This document shows positions 45,432-56,577 of a stretch of 64,000 nucleotides of DNA, in pieces. A model generated the notes under the pieces. That model was not told the origin of the DNA. It searched no databases and saw only the letters and a list, made by a program, of their open reading frames with translations. This DNA is from Ochotona curzoniae. Its lineage: Eukaryota > Chordata > Mammalia > Lagomorpha > Ochotonidae. The position numbers were made by a program, and so were the translations under genes. Position 1 is the first letter of the stretch; every line of letters starts with the position of its first letter. The stretch spans positions 30,108,001 through 30,172,000 of the forward strand of contig NW_024466599.1 in assembly GCF_017591425.1 (NCBI RefSeq). Reading direction: 5' to 3'.

Positions 45432-45765
45432 GGGGCCCGGCGCGATGGCGCAAGTGGTTAAAGGTCCTCACCTTGCACGCCCCGGGATCCCATATGGGCG
45501 CCTATTCTGATCCCGGCAGCCCCGCTTCCCTTCCAGCTCCCTGCCTGTGGCCCGGGAAAGCAGTCGAGGATGGCCCAAAGCTTTGGGAACCTGCACCCTG
45601 TGGGAGACCCGGAAGAGGCTCCTGGCTTCATTGGCCCGTTGCGCTCACTTGGGGAGTGAATCATCGGACGGAAGATCTTCCTCTCTGTCTCTCCTCTCTG
45701 TATATCCACCTTTCCAATAAAAACATAATAAAAATAAATCTTTTAAAAAAATAAAAAAAATAATA
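45432..45765 (+). mobile_element. Youngest-looking C-type SINE
   Basis: The head GGGGCCCGGCGCGATGGCGC keeps its CpGs and the TSD AAAAGACAATATA (45419-45431 and 45766-45778) is perfect. The A-rich tail is long and impure. It is the best candidate in the window for a recent, perhaps polymorphic, insertion. Confidence 0.97.
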
Positions 45766-45779
45766 AAAAGACAATATAG

Positions 45780-46245
45780 ATACTGTGCCAAATACCTTCC
45801 AGTATCCCTCAATTATGGGAGGCCATTGTTTGGACAAACACAGACCAGGCTGAAAATCAAAATGGGGCCACTCATGCTAAGGCTCCTTGTCACAAAGCTG
45901 AAAGCAAGCTGCTTATCTGATCTTCAAAGAAGTCAGGATTTGGAGAGATAACAACCAAATTTTCCCAACAGAACAGCTTCAGTTGGTTTGATAATGTAGC
46001 TCCCTTCACCTTAATAACCTTTACTCAAAGAAAGGTAACTTGAAGTGATTTTATAACCAATCAGTCACATTTTCTGTTGTTTTGTCTCCCTGTCCTGACT
46101 TTAAATGAAAATAACTTTGAAATGACTAACCTGTGTGTTTCAGTTTTCTCAGCCTTTTTCTATCTGTAAAATCGATCTCCTCTGCTCCACTAAGGGAACA
46201 TTTATCCTGTTTTATAGAACGATGTGTTGTCTTGGAGCTGGCAGG
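45780..46245. other. Nothing recognised
   Basis: Short unique-looking stretch. Confidence 0.4.
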
Positions 46246-46285
46246 GTATAGTATATATAATATATATACTATTTAGTATACAGAG
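46246..46285. repeat. AT-rich palindrome
   Basis: AGTATATATA followed by TATATATACT around a short centre makes an almost perfect inverted repeat, likely a hairpin-prone TA microsatellite. Confidence 0.85.
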
Positions 46286-46299
46286 AGTATGATATAGTA

Positions 46300-46605
46300 T
46301 AGGCTAATCCTTTGCCTGCGGTATTGGCAGAGGATTACCCATATGGGTACCAGTTTGTGTCCTGGCTGCTCCACTTTTTGATACAGCTCCTGCTTATGAC
46401 CTGGGAATGCAGCAGCAAAGGATAGATGGCTCAAGTCCTTAAGTCCCTGAACACATGTGGGAGAATCAAAAAAGGCTCCTGCCTCCTGGCTTCAGATCAG
46501 CTCATCTCTGTCACAATCATTTGGAGAATGGATCAGCAAGTGGAAGACCTCTTTCTCCCTCTGCCTCTTCTTCTTGCTCTGTAAAATCTGACTTTCAGAC
46601 AGAAA
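46300..46605 (+). mobile_element. C-type SINE, 5' end degraded
   Basis: TACCCATATGGGTACCAG, GGAATGCAGCAGCAAAGGAT, CTGTAAAATCTGACTTTCAG. Confidence 0.88.
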
Positions 46606-46685
46606 GAAAGAAGGGGGAGGAGAGAAGGAGAGAGGAAGGAACGAAGGAGTGAAGGAACTAAAGAAGGGAGGAAGGAAGAAAGAAG
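46606..46685. repeat. Purine (GGA/GAA) microsatellite
   Basis: About 80 bp of GAAGGA-type repeats grown from the SINE tail, similar to the tract at 43.5 kb. Confidence 0.92.
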
Positions 46686-46719
46686 GTGTGTTGCCTGATT
46701 CTAAAATCAAGAAGAAATT

Positions 46720-47040
46720 CAGGGACTGGTGGCAAGCAGGTTAAGCTGCTATGTGTGATGCCAGAATGCTTCATCTATAAAGTGCTGGTTCAAGTCCTGT
46801 CTGCTCTGCTACCAATTTGGCTTCCTCCCAATGCATCTGGGAAAGTAGTAGATGATGGCCCAAGTGTTTGGGTCCCTGCTACCCACATGGGAAACATGAA
46901 AAGAGTCCCTGACTCCTGGTTTTGCCCAGCCTTGACCATTGTACCCATTTGGGAAATAAATGAACAAGCAAAAAACTTCTCCCTTGTCTCTTCTTGTCAT
47001 TCTACTTTTCAAATAAAAAATGTGTTTTACAAAATAAAGC
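46720..47040 (+). mobile_element. Old C-type SINE
   Basis: GGGACTGGTGGCAAGCAGG head, CTTCCTCCCAATGCATCTGG, CTTTTCAAATAAAAAATGTG tail. Confidence 0.85.
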
Positions 47041-47079
47041 CAAATAAGATCTTTATAATGCTGTAATTTTGTCCTTTGA

Positions 47080-47360
47080 CTTTTTATTTTAATAAAGTTA
47101 TAGAGACAAAAAGATCTCCCATTCACTGATTCACCCACTCAAAATGCCTGGAAGAGCTAGGACTAGATCAGGCCCCAGGACAGGAGCCCAGAACTCCACC
47201 AGGGAGCTAAGTACATGAGCCATCAGCTACTGCCTCCTGGGATGCATATTAGCAGGAAACTGGAACCAAAAGGGCAGCCGGGACGTGAACTCAGGTGCCC
47301 TGCTAGGGGGTGCAGGTACCCAAAGAACTTCTAAACAATTGGCCCAAATGCCCACCTGCT
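47080..47360 (-). mobile_element. Old C-type SINE
   Basis: CCCATTCACTGATTCACCCA, GCATATTAGCAGGAAACTGG, ending CCAAATGCCCACCTGC. Confidence 0.82.
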
Positions 47361-47374
47361 GTGACAGAAAAAAA

Positions 47375-47640
47375 ATTAAAGGATTTATTTATTTATTTGC
47401 AAGTCTGAGTTAGAGGGAGAGCTTTTTTATTTATTATTATTATTATTTTTAGATTTATTTATGTTTATTGGAAAGGCAGATATACAGAGAGCAGAAGAGA
47501 CAGAGAGGAAGATCTTCTGTCTGATGGTTCATTCCCCAAGCGGCCACAACAGCTGGTGCTACAGCAGGTTGAAATCAGGTCTCCAATGTGAGGCAGGAGT
47601 CTCAACCAATGTCCTAACCACTAGGTCAATAGACACCCTT
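47375..47640 (-). mobile_element. Two nested C-type SINE fragments
   Basis: 47385-47420 is the 3' end of one old minus copy (TTATTTATTTGCAAGTCTGA). A second minus copy with its own TTATTATTATTATTATT tail begins at 47425 and ends at GTCAATAGACACCC. The second has lost its middle. Confidence 0.75.
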
Positions 47641-47684
47641 ACTGGAAACTTTTAAGCTACATATGTGGGAGTATGAACTTGACA

Positions 47685-47990
47685 TCACAGTTAAGATGCT
47701 GCCCTGGGTGTCTACATTGCATGTCAGAGTATCTGAATTCCAGTCTCGGCCTTCCTCCCAATTCTAGCTTGCTGCCAATGTACATCTTGCATGGCAATAC
47801 ATGGTAGCTCAGATAGTTGGGTTTTGGCTGCCACTGCATAGGAGGCTTGGAGGGTGTTCTAGGTCTATGACTCAGCCTTGCCTACCCCTGGTTGCTGTGG
47901 GCATTTGGGGAATGAACCAGCAGATGGCAGATGTTTGTCCATCTGTGTGTTTTTTTCTGTCTGCCTTTCTAAAGAAATGAAAATAAAGAA
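47685..47990 (+). mobile_element. Old C-type SINE
   Basis: CACAGTTAAGATGCTGCCCT head, GGGGAATGAACCAGCAGATG, CTGCCTTTCTAAAGAAATG. Confidence 0.82.
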
Positions 47991-48606
47991 GTAACTGTTT
48001 TTAAAGAAAACGAAGAGGCAAAAGTTAGCCTTTTTCTTTTCAGATACAGCTGAGATGGCATTTCTTTCCCAGTCTCCTTAGTGGAAAGCCCTAACATGTT
48101 AGGGAGGATTCTAAGCATAGGGAGCAAATTCCCATGAGGCAGGGGCCTTCACTTTCAGCCTGCCTAGCTCTAGCTCCATGATTGAATCCTTGAAGATAGG
48201 CCCACCGTTGGTTACTTGATGGATGATTAAGTCCGACTACATAAAATAGACAAAGCCCAAAATAACAGTAAAATAAATATGACAGAACTTTATTTCTCTC
48301 TCTCTCTAGCAAACAAAAGCATTGGAATAAATAAATGTCTGTCAAGTTTATGCTACTGTTATTTTGGATTTCACTGTTATATGCCCCAGAGATTAACTTG
48401 AAATGTTCTTTGGTTTCCAACAGCCTTTCTGGACCCTTAAGACCACAAGTGATAGAAGGCAGAGCAGCAAGTTAGAAGGAACCCAGATCCTCTCACTCTT
48501 CCTGTGCCATGGTCCAAGACAACTATTAGGATCTTACATTTCAGGCAGTAGAAAAGTGAAATGTGGAAGAATCAGACCATCCCCTTCCTCATAAGAAAAT
48601 TCCCCA
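47991..48606. other. Nothing recognised
   Basis: Includes a CT run at 48295-48308 but no identifiable gene or transposon. Confidence 0.42.
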
Positions 48607-48928
48607 GAGGACCTGGTGTGGTGACCTAGTGGCTAAGTCCTCACCTTGCACACACCGAGATCCCATATAGGTGCCAGTGCTAATTCTGGTGGCCCCACTT
48701 CCGATCCGGTTCCCTGCCTGGGAAAGCAACTGAGGATGGCCCAATGTCTTGGAACTCTGTGCCCATGTGGGAGACCCGCAAGAAGTTCCTGACTTCTGGG
48801 TTTGGATCAACTTGGCTCTGGCCACTGTGACCATTTGGGGAATCAGCAGATGGAAGATCCCTCTGTTTGTATTTCCTTCTTTCTGTAAATCTACCTTTCC
48901 AATAAAAATAAATAAATCCTTAAAAAGA
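48607..48928 (+). mobile_element. C-type SINE
   Basis: GAGGACCTGGTGTGGTGACC head, tail CCAATAAAAATAAATAAATC. A few bases around the AGCTCCCTGCTTGTGG block are lost. Confidence 0.93.
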
Positions 48929-49364
48929 GGGGGACAATGGGAATGCCTTAAAGATAAGTCATTTCTGCCTTAAGTAAAATCAGAGCTGTGCTACTGAGAA
49001 AGAAGAAAATGAATGTTGGCATAGGTAACATACCTGTACCTGTTGAGTCTTAGCAGGTGATCTGGGTGAAGCTAAAAGACTCAGAGAATGGTGCTACAGT
49101 TTACAGGATGGATATGTAGGGAAAAGAGGAGTTTTAGAACATTTATTCTTCAATGATATACCAATAGGCTAAGGACAAATAGAGGGGTCACAAAATTAAT
49201 CAATTCTAGGTCAGGCTGGAGGCCACTCCAAGACAATAGTGTCTCACGGACAATTTGGTGATGACAAGCGTATAACAGTATAATAGTTCCCCAGGTCTCA
49301 CTAGCACAGGTTTCCCAGTTGGTGCCATGCAGTGTTAGTAAGGTTTTGAGAGGAAGACAAAATG
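48929..49364. other. Nothing recognised
   Basis: Unique-looking stretch without frames or repeats named. Confidence 0.42.
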
Positions 49365-49646
49365 AGGGCCTGGCCAAATAGCTCATTTGGCTAATCCTCT
49401 TTTTGCAAGCATCAGGATCCCATATGGGCACCGGTTGAGTCCTGGCTATTCCACTTCCCATCCAGCTACTTGTTATAGCCTGGAAAAGCAGCAGAGGATG
49501 GCCCAAAGCCTTGGGACCCTGCACCCACATGGGAGACCTAGAAAAAGCTCCTGGCTCCTGGAGTGAATCAACAGATGAAAGATCTTTCTCTTTGTCTCTC
49601 TTCTCCGTAAATCTGATCTGCCTTTTGAATAAAAATAAATGAATCT
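49365..49646 (+). mobile_element. C-type SINE with internal deletion
   Basis: AGGGCCTGGCCAAATAGC head. The sequence jumps from CTCCTGGCTCCTGG directly to GAGTGAATCAACAGATG, losing the GGCTCAGCTC block. Confidence 0.92.
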
Positions 49647-49654
49647 TTTCTTAT

Positions 49655-50300
49655 TTTTTTATTTTGATAATCTTTACATAGTTGATTAGGGCACAAAGAG
49701 CCAAGGGCTACAGGAAAGTGGATAAGACCATTGTTTCCACATTATTATTATTTTTTTTTCTGTATCTGGGATAAGGGGGAAGATGAAAGGATAAACCCCA
49801 CTCTGCCTCCCACCCATCCCAGGTCCCTGATATGGGGCATGCTCCAAGGACCCTGTTCAAGTGGTTTTTTGGTAGTTCAATAGTTCTGAATTGCTGCCAA
49901 TTTTGGCATTTCAAGCTCGGTGAAATCTCTCTAGAATCCACTGACTGACATAGTCCACCTTAGAGTCTCCATTTGCCCATATTTGCACTGCCAACACGTG
50001 GCTGGGGTAGTTGGTTGATTTGTTCTGTCCTCCCTCCTCTGTTGTGGTACCAGGTATCCTTTAGGTTCCGATGGACTGCCATATCTTCCATGTGCACCTG
50101 GATATGCTGTCTACTGCTCTGTCTGAGCCTCTGAGAAGACTCAGCTTTGACACTTGCACTCTGTGGCTAGACCATTGAGCCTGCACTTTTCTTCATGATT
50201 GGGGTTCTGAGATCAGCAGTTCAGCTGGAGGTTCCTGAAGAAACTTCGTCTAAGGTGATACCAGACTTGACCCTTGTGTGTGCATGCCAATACAGGCATG
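49655..50300 (-). mobile_element. LINE-type 3' end (same family as 4.2-6.3 kb), inverted
   Basis: On the minus strand it reads through GGTGGACTATGTCAGTCAGT, GCAGCAATTCAGAACTATTG, GAGCATGCCCCATATCAGGG and CACTTTCCTGTAGCCCTTGG to an A-rich end at the left side. It extends 5' about 300 bp further than the copy at 21 kb and lacks the internal tandem repeats. Confidence 0.85.
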
Positions 50301-50318
50301 TTGCCTTAATCAGCTTAT

Positions 50319-50680
50319 GGGGCCTGGTGTGGTACCCTGATGGCTAAAGTCCTCATGTTGCAGGCGCCAGGATCCCATCTGGGCACCAGTTCTAATCGTG
50401 GCAGCCCTGCTTCCCATCCAGCTCCCTGCTTGTGGTCTGGCAACACAGGCAACACAGGCAACACAGGCAACACAGGCAAGGATGGCCCAAAGCCTTGGGA
50501 CCCTGCACCCATGTAGGAGACCCAGAGGAGGGTTCTGGCTCCTGGCTTCAAACTGGCTCAGCTCCAGCCATTGCGGCCACTTGGGGAGTGAATCAACAGA
50601 CAGTAGATGTTCCTCTCTATGTCTCTTCCTCTCTGTATATCTGCCTTTCCAATAAAAAAAAAGTAATCTTAAAAAAAAAA
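50319..50680 (+). mobile_element. C-type SINE with internal 9-bp tandem expansion
   Basis: GGGGCCTGGTGTGGTACCC head; tail CCAATAAAAAAAAAGTAATC. GGCAACACA is repeated four times at 50439-50474, in place of the usual GGGAAAGCAG block. Confidence 0.94.
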
Positions 50681-51094
50681 CACAGAAATGAGTAGGGAAT
50701 AGATATGGTCATATCAATGATGCAGATACTGATATGTGAGAGGTGATTGATGATGAAATTGACTTATGAGATTCTGGAAACTAAGTCCTTGACGGGCTGT
50801 CTGCAAGTTGGAGAACCTGCATTGCTGGTAGCATGGCTGAAAGTCCTAAGGACTTGAAAGTAGAAGAGCCAATGATACAGCTCCCAGTCTGAGGCCTATG
50901 GCCAGAGAAGGCAGCTAAGGGTGGAGTCCTTGTTCTAGTGCAGGAGTAAAAAGGCTAGAGAGCCTGAAATTCTGATTGTTCAAGAGCAGGAGAAGAGTGT
51001 ATCCCAGCAACAGGACAGAGAGGAAACCTCCCTTTTGTGGGATGTTTTTTTAATATATGCATGTTTAGTATAAGTCAATTTAATTTCATACATT
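50681..51094. other. Nothing recognised
   Basis: Ordinary composition, no elements named. Confidence 0.42.
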
Positions 51095-51382
51095 TTTACT
51101 TATTTGCTTTTAGTTATAGAAGGGAGTAAGATCTTCCATATGCAGGATTGCCCCCAAATGCCAGCAGCAGTCAAGGCTGGGCTGTACCGAAGCCATGAGC
51201 CAGAATATTCAATTCAGTCTCCTATTTGAATTGCAGTCACTCAATTACTAGAACCATCACCTGCTGCCTACCAGGACATACCAGGAGGCTGGAAATGGAA
51301 ACAGAGACAAGACTCAAACTCAGGCACTCTAAGTTGGGACATGGCAAGCCATGCAGCATCTTAACCACTATGCTGAATGTCT
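51095..51382 (-). mobile_element. Old C-type SINE
   Basis: CACCTGCTGCCTACCAGGAC, GGAGGCTGGAAATGGAAACA, ending TATGCTGAATGTC. Confidence 0.75.
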
Positions 51383-51397
51383 ACCTTTTAACATTTT

Positions 51398-51738
51398 GTC
51401 TAGTGTTTTTTTTTAAAGATTTATTCGTTTTTTTACAAAGTCAGATATACAGAGAGGAGAAGAGACATAGAGGAAGATCTTCCTTCCCACGATTCACTCC
51501 CCAAGTGAGCACAACGGCCGGTGCTGCGCCCATCCGAAGCCGGGAACCAGGAACCTCTTCCAGGTCTCCCACGCGGGTGCAGGGTCTCAAAATTTTGGGC
51601 TGTCCTCAACTGCTTTCCCAGGCCACAAGCAGGGAGCTGGATAGGGAGCAGGACTGCTGGGATTAGAAACAGCGACCATATGGGATCCTGGCACGTGCAA
51701 GGTGAGGACCTTAACCACGATGTTATCGCGCTGGGCCC
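51398..51738 (-). mobile_element. C-type SINE, first of a tandem pair
   Basis: T run through GGAAGATCTTCCTTCCCACG to TCGCGCTGGGCCC. Flanked by ACCTTTTAACATTTT (51383-51397) and ACCCTTTAACATTTT (51739-51753). Confidence 0.95.
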
Positions 51739-51753
51739 ACCCTTTAACATTTT

Positions 51754-52083
51754 TTTTTAAGATTTTATTATTTTTATTACAAACTCAGATATACAGAGAG
51801 GAGGAGAGACAGAGAAGAAGATCTTCCGTCCCATGATTCACTCCCCAAGTGAGCGCAACGGCTGGTGCTGCGCTGATTCCAAGCCAGGAACCAGGAACCT
51901 CTTCCGGGTCTCCCATGCGGGTACAGGGTCCCAAAGCCTTGGGCCATCCTTGACTGTTTTCCCAGGCCACAAGCAGGGAGCTGGATGGGAAGAGGAGCTG
52001 CCAGGATTAGAACTGGCGCCCATATGGGATTCTGGCTCATTCAAGGCAAGGACTTTAGCTGCTAGGCCATGCCGCCGGGCCCT
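51754..52083 (-). mobile_element. C-type SINE, second of a tandem pair
   Basis: T run to GCCGCCGGGCCCT. Flanked by ACCCTTTAACATTTT at 51739-51753 and again at 52084-52098 (perfect). It inserted at the very site the first copy had used. Confidence 0.96.
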
Positions 52084-52284
52084 ACCCTTTAACATTTTAA
52101 AGCTTTCCACAAACTAGGCTGAAAATGTCCTACCAAAGTGATTGGAAGTTCATCCCGCACATCTCAAGTAGCCTAGCATTTAAGACCCACTTGGGAAAGC
52201 ACTAGTCCCGTATCAGAACCCTGAGTCCCATGCCCTGCTCCAGCTTCCTGCTAAAGAGTACTCTTGGAGACAAGAAGAAAAGTC

Positions 52285-52490
52285 CCTGAACCCAGCACAA
52301 TAGCCTAGTGGCTAAAGTCCTTGCCTTGCATGCACTGGGATCCCATATGAGTGCTGGTACATACCTTAGCTACTTTACTTCCCTTCCAGCTCCCTGCTTG
52401 TGACCTGGGAAAGCAGTGAAGGACGGCCCAAAACCTTGGGATCCTGCATGCACATGAGAGACCCGGAAGAAGCTCCTGACTCCTGGCTTA
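52285..52490 (+). mobile_element. C-type SINE, 3'-truncated
   Basis: CCTGAACCCAGCACAATAGCC head to CTCCTGACTCCTGGCTTA, then unrelated sequence with no tail. A deletion or later rearrangement removed the 3' third. Confidence 0.9.
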
Positions 52491-53407
52491 GTTGTTTATG
52501 AGTGAATACTGACAAGCTATTTCCTCAAAATTCTGCACTTTTCTATTGATCCCTTCACTGTGCTGTTTCATTGAGCAGCCTGTGCATCCATCATGGGCAT
52601 CAGCTTTGTGGACACATTTGAGAGGCAAAAATGATGTAGGTAGAGTTGTTTTGTCCCCTTTGTAGTAAACGCCTTTTTTTTCCCATTTGATAGTTGCCAA
52701 TAATAGTGGCCTTCAAGAGCACTCATTTTTGATAGACTCTTGTGCCTGCCAGTCCCCTCTCCTCAGTCACAGGTGTTAGGTTTCAGCTTTTGCTAAATCC
52801 TAGCCCATCCTGAGGATACACTAAAGCCTCTTGATTGGATTTAGGTATTCCGCAAGGTCTTGTTGGTAATGCTTATTCAAACCACTTCTCCCATGGAGGC
52901 CCCTTACCTAGATGGCTGCTGTGAGTTAGCAAGGACCCCTTAGTGTACATGACAGAGTCACGCCATGCTCAGAATAATTTAGGAAAAAAAAAAAAAAAGA
53001 ATAGGGAGTCTTTGGGTCCACAAGCCAGCCTCTGGAGGGAAAGCTATCTAGAAGAGGAAAAATTTGGGGTGTCAAGGCAGCTGTCTGCTTTTGCAACATA
53101 TGTGTGTGTTTTTCCTCTGTCCGCAAAACTGACTGCCTAATGCCTCTTGCTTCATTCTACTGTCTTTGCAGTTGTACTTGTTCTGTGTTCCTAGGAAGGA
53201 GGACAGCTGCCTCCCACACAATTCCAAAATGTCTGTGTACTGATAGATAAATACAGACCCACAAGTATCTGCTCCACCCTGGGCTCTTGAGTAACTGACC
53301 CACTTCCTCTATTCCAGTCAGCTATGGTCAGGGGAGCTGTGGAGCCAACTCGGAGCAGGGGATGGGAGTGGGGGTGAGTTCTCACGTGGGTCATGGACGT
53401 TATGTTC
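52491..53407. other. Nothing recognised
   Basis: Contains an A run at 52984-52998. No gene or named element. Confidence 0.42.
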
Positions 53408-54106
53408 TGTTAGAATCTTCAAGAGAATGTCCTGTTACAGACAGAATGCATAAAGAGCTATACCCAATACCAACAATAGTCTCCCATTTCTACATAGCAA
53501 CTAGATGATAGCTATGCAGGACAACTAACGGACACCTAACCTTGAACAGATCATTCCTTGATCAACGCAATGATTTGTTTGAGTCTCCTAGGGAGCAGCA
53601 ATGCAAAGCATGCTATGTCCAAGAGGTGAGAATAGCAACAAACAACTTGGTCAGAAAGCTATCAAGATTTTGAATCTGAAAAGATCTTGCTCTCAAAGGG
53701 TATCCTCAAGTGGATTAGCTGATGTCACTTGACTTACAGATTTTGTGACATTATTGTCGGGTTAGGCAGAGCACAAATGACTCTTACTACCCTGCGGAAG
53801 CCAAGCCCATCCAGGAAGAGTTGGAATGCCAAATCACCTAGCCTTGTCTCTGCAAAAAAGATCAACACCTGCCGTGATGAGTATACTCACACACATGCGC
53901 TAACCAAGTAGCTGCTGCCTTCTCCCATCCCTGTGTCTAAGATGTATAAAAGCCCGGTGCTGCATATACCATGGGTGACCATTTCCCTAACTCAGTCCCC
54001 CCAATGTGGAATTGGTCCCTGGCCATCTCCTACCAGGGAGCGGTCTGTCAGACTCTGCCCTGACTAATAAAACTCTTTGCCTAAACTAATCCCCTTGAAT
54101 CTAACA
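53408..54106 (+). mobile_element. Solo LTR of an endogenous retrovirus
   Basis: Begins TGTTAGAATCTTCAAG and ends CTTGAATCTAACA, giving inverted TGTTAGA/TCTAACA termini. TATAAAAGCCC lies at 53945 and AATAAAACTC at 54066, a spacing that fits U3-R-U5 order. No internal retroviral sequence adjoins it, so it is a solo LTR; a matching target duplication is not obvious. Confidence 0.7.
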
Positions 54107-54183
54107 ATTATAATCGGAGAAGACAAATGTGAGGAAAAAAATGTTAGAGTTTTAATCTTAACCTACGTTCCTTTATCCTCGAT

Positions 54184-54337
54184 GGTCCCAAAGCATTGGG
54201 CCGTGCTCAACTGCTTTCCCAGGCCACAAGCAGGGAGCTGGATGGGAAGTGGAGCTGCTGTGATTAGAATCGGCGCCCATATGGGATCCCGGTGTTCAAG
54301 GCGAGGACTTTAGCTGCTAGGCCACGTTGCCGGGCCC
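54184..54337 (-). mobile_element. C-type SINE, 5' half only
   Basis: GGTCCCAAAGCATTGGGCC to CGTTGCCGGGCCC; high CpG content, so young, but lacking its 3' half and tail. Confidence 0.92.
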
Positions 54338-54938
54338 AACCTTCCATGACTTCTTAACAATAAAGACTCTTAAGAACTTTCTAGCACTAACTTGTCCAGT
54401 CTAATCTCTCATTACATATCAGGCATTATGCCTCACCTCTTTCCACCCTATTAATGTCAATTTCTCAAGCATTTCCCTTCCTGGATGCTAGAAATTATAT
54501 TGCAGGGCAGAAGTGTAATGTGCCATAATGGAGCTATGTAGAAGTGCGCTGGGATCCCAGAAGAAGGACACGCATCAACTGGCTGCAGGAAGAATCCAGG
54601 AGAAAGAAGGAGAGGCTGGCAGGCACAGCGGTTAGCATCACTGAGGTGTGCTTTAGCAGAGTTGCCATAGATTAGGAAACGAAGGCCCAGCATCCTTCAT
54701 ACCCAAATTGTAGAGGAGACAGTGTAACAAAATCTGGGATGGGGGGGTAGGAGATGGTAACCACAAATCTTTTGTAGGACAAAGATATTCTTCTGGAGTA
54801 CAGAAGGAGCTGCAAAAACTGCAAAGCTTTTTCAATAATTCAGGAGAGCTAGGTTCTGGGCAAGAACTAGGGTAATGAGTGCTGTGCCTCAAAGATGGCA
54901 GAGATTGGGAACTTCCTAGGATCTGTGGGCTGCAGTTA

Positions 54939-54940
<2 letters not shown>
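54338..54940. other. Nothing recognised
   Basis: Unique-looking sequence leading into the TG run. Confidence 0.42.
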
Positions 54941-54941
<1 letters not shown>

Positions 54942-55001
<60 letters not shown>

Positions 55002-55032
55002 TGTGTGTCTGTGTGTCTGTGTGTGTGTGTGT
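54942..55032. repeat. (TG)n microsatellite
   Basis: About 45 TG units with three interruptions (GAG once, TCT twice). Long TG runs can adopt Z-DNA and are length-polymorphic. Confidence 0.99.
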
Positions 55033-55600
55033 AGGTAAAGGAGTCTGTATTTTAAAGTGTAAAATAAAGCTGCAACGCCTCCCTCCTTAAAGTGTGCTAA
55101 GCACCTTTCTGTGTAGTCCCTAATACGTAGCAAGTGGACAAGGGGTCTCTGACTTTCCACAGGACAACTGTTCTTCCTACTGGCGCCGGACAGCCAGGGG
55201 TGCCCATGACCTGGGTCCTTGACTTCTCTTCAAGAAGGGATTCAGGAGCTAAGAAGAGAATAGTGAATGGTAGGCTTTTGTAGCAATTGAAGAGAAGTTC
55301 ATAGAAAAAGCAAAGGCATACAGAGAGTGGGGCCCACTAAGAGGGCAGTGGCCTCAGCTCTGCTATGTTAAACATTACACAGTGCATTCCCTGAAAGGGG
55401 AGGGGTTCATTCTATTATGTGGGAGGAATACTCACACTTTCTGGAAAGAAGGTAAGGATTTCCCAGAATATACACACAACCCCTCTTCCTCTCCATATGT
55501 GAGTCCATGTTTTCTTTCATGGCCACTGCTAGGTGTGTCATTCAGCACGCTAAAGTATTGCATGAGAATATAAGGTGTTATAGGTCAATCTAGGTCCATC
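55033..55600. other. Nothing recognised
   Basis: No element named; borders the LTR on its right. Confidence 0.42.
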
Positions 55601-56229
55601 TGTTGCAGGAATTTTGACTCCGAGTATGGCAGCAACCTCAAATTCTTGTCTCGCAGGAAAGAAGAATTTTCATGCGGACACAGTTTAGTTTTAACGCAAG
55701 ATTTATTAGAAAAGCTGAGAAGAGAAGACTCCCATCCTAGTGACGGGAGGGGGTTTTGAGATAGAAAGGACCCTTACCTCCTGCCATAGTGGCAGGAGGA
55801 AAAGTAAAAAGAACCCTAGTGCTCTGCCATAGTGGCAGGAGGCAAAGAAGCAAAACCCGTATTAATGGTGGGGAATGCACCTTTTAAAGGTTTCCCTCAA
55901 AGATGTTTCTCCATAAACAAAGAAAGTTCCTGATTTCCATGGTACCTGGCCTTGGAACAAAAGGTCACAGAGATACCAGACATAGGACATTCCAGGCCTT
56001 AGGCAGAGGTGTATTACTCCTTTCAATGATAAAGAGATCAGCCTGAGGCCCTCCCACAATAGCCAAGGTAATGGCTGATACTTCAGGTGGGGAATTGATA
56101 TGCTAATAGCACCACTGTCCCTTGGAAGAGACGTGCCCTGGTGAGTTCAAGACATGGTGGGGAAATTCTCTTTTACTCAGGGACCCAGAATACCCTAACT
56201 GCCTACTACCCACTAACTCCTCTCTCACA
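55601..56229 (-). mobile_element. Solo LTR of an endogenous retrovirus (class I-like)
   Basis: On the minus strand it runs from TGTGAGAGAGG to CCTGCAACA. It shows a TTTAAAAGG box near 55880, the polyadenylation signal AATAAATC near 55702, and an R/U5-like segment with GAAAATTCTTCTTTCCTGCG typical of gammaretrovirus-like LTRs. Its U3 side contains two copies of TGCCATAGTGGCAGGAGG (near 55782 and 55826). The outer limit at 56229 is approximate. Confidence 0.65.
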
Positions 56230-56261
56230 TCCAAGCCTCCTAAACTGGTTGAGGCTGGGAG

Positions 56262-56577
56262 CCCTTTATTTTTTATTGGAAAAGCAAATATCAGAGAACA
56301 GGAGACACAAAAAGATTTTTCATCTGCTGGTTCACTCCCAAGTGGCTGCAACAGCCAGAACTGAATTGATCTGAAGCCAGGAGCCAAGAGCTTCTTCTGG
56401 GTATCGCACATGGGTGCAGAGACCCAAGGCTTTGGACCGTCCTCGACTGCTTTCCCAGGTCACAAGCAGGGAGCTAGAAAGGAAGTGGAGCAGCTGGGAT
56501 ACGAACCGGCACCCATTTGGGATTCCGGCGGATGCAAGGCTAGGAGGATTTAGCCACTATGCTATCATGCCAGGCCC
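56262..56577 (-). mobile_element. C-type SINE
   Basis: TTTTATTGGAAAAGCAAATA to CATGCCAGGCCCT. Full length. Confidence 0.93.

Noticed and set aside
51226..51666. 146-codon plus-strand frame
   Set aside because: It runs across two minus-strand SINEs.
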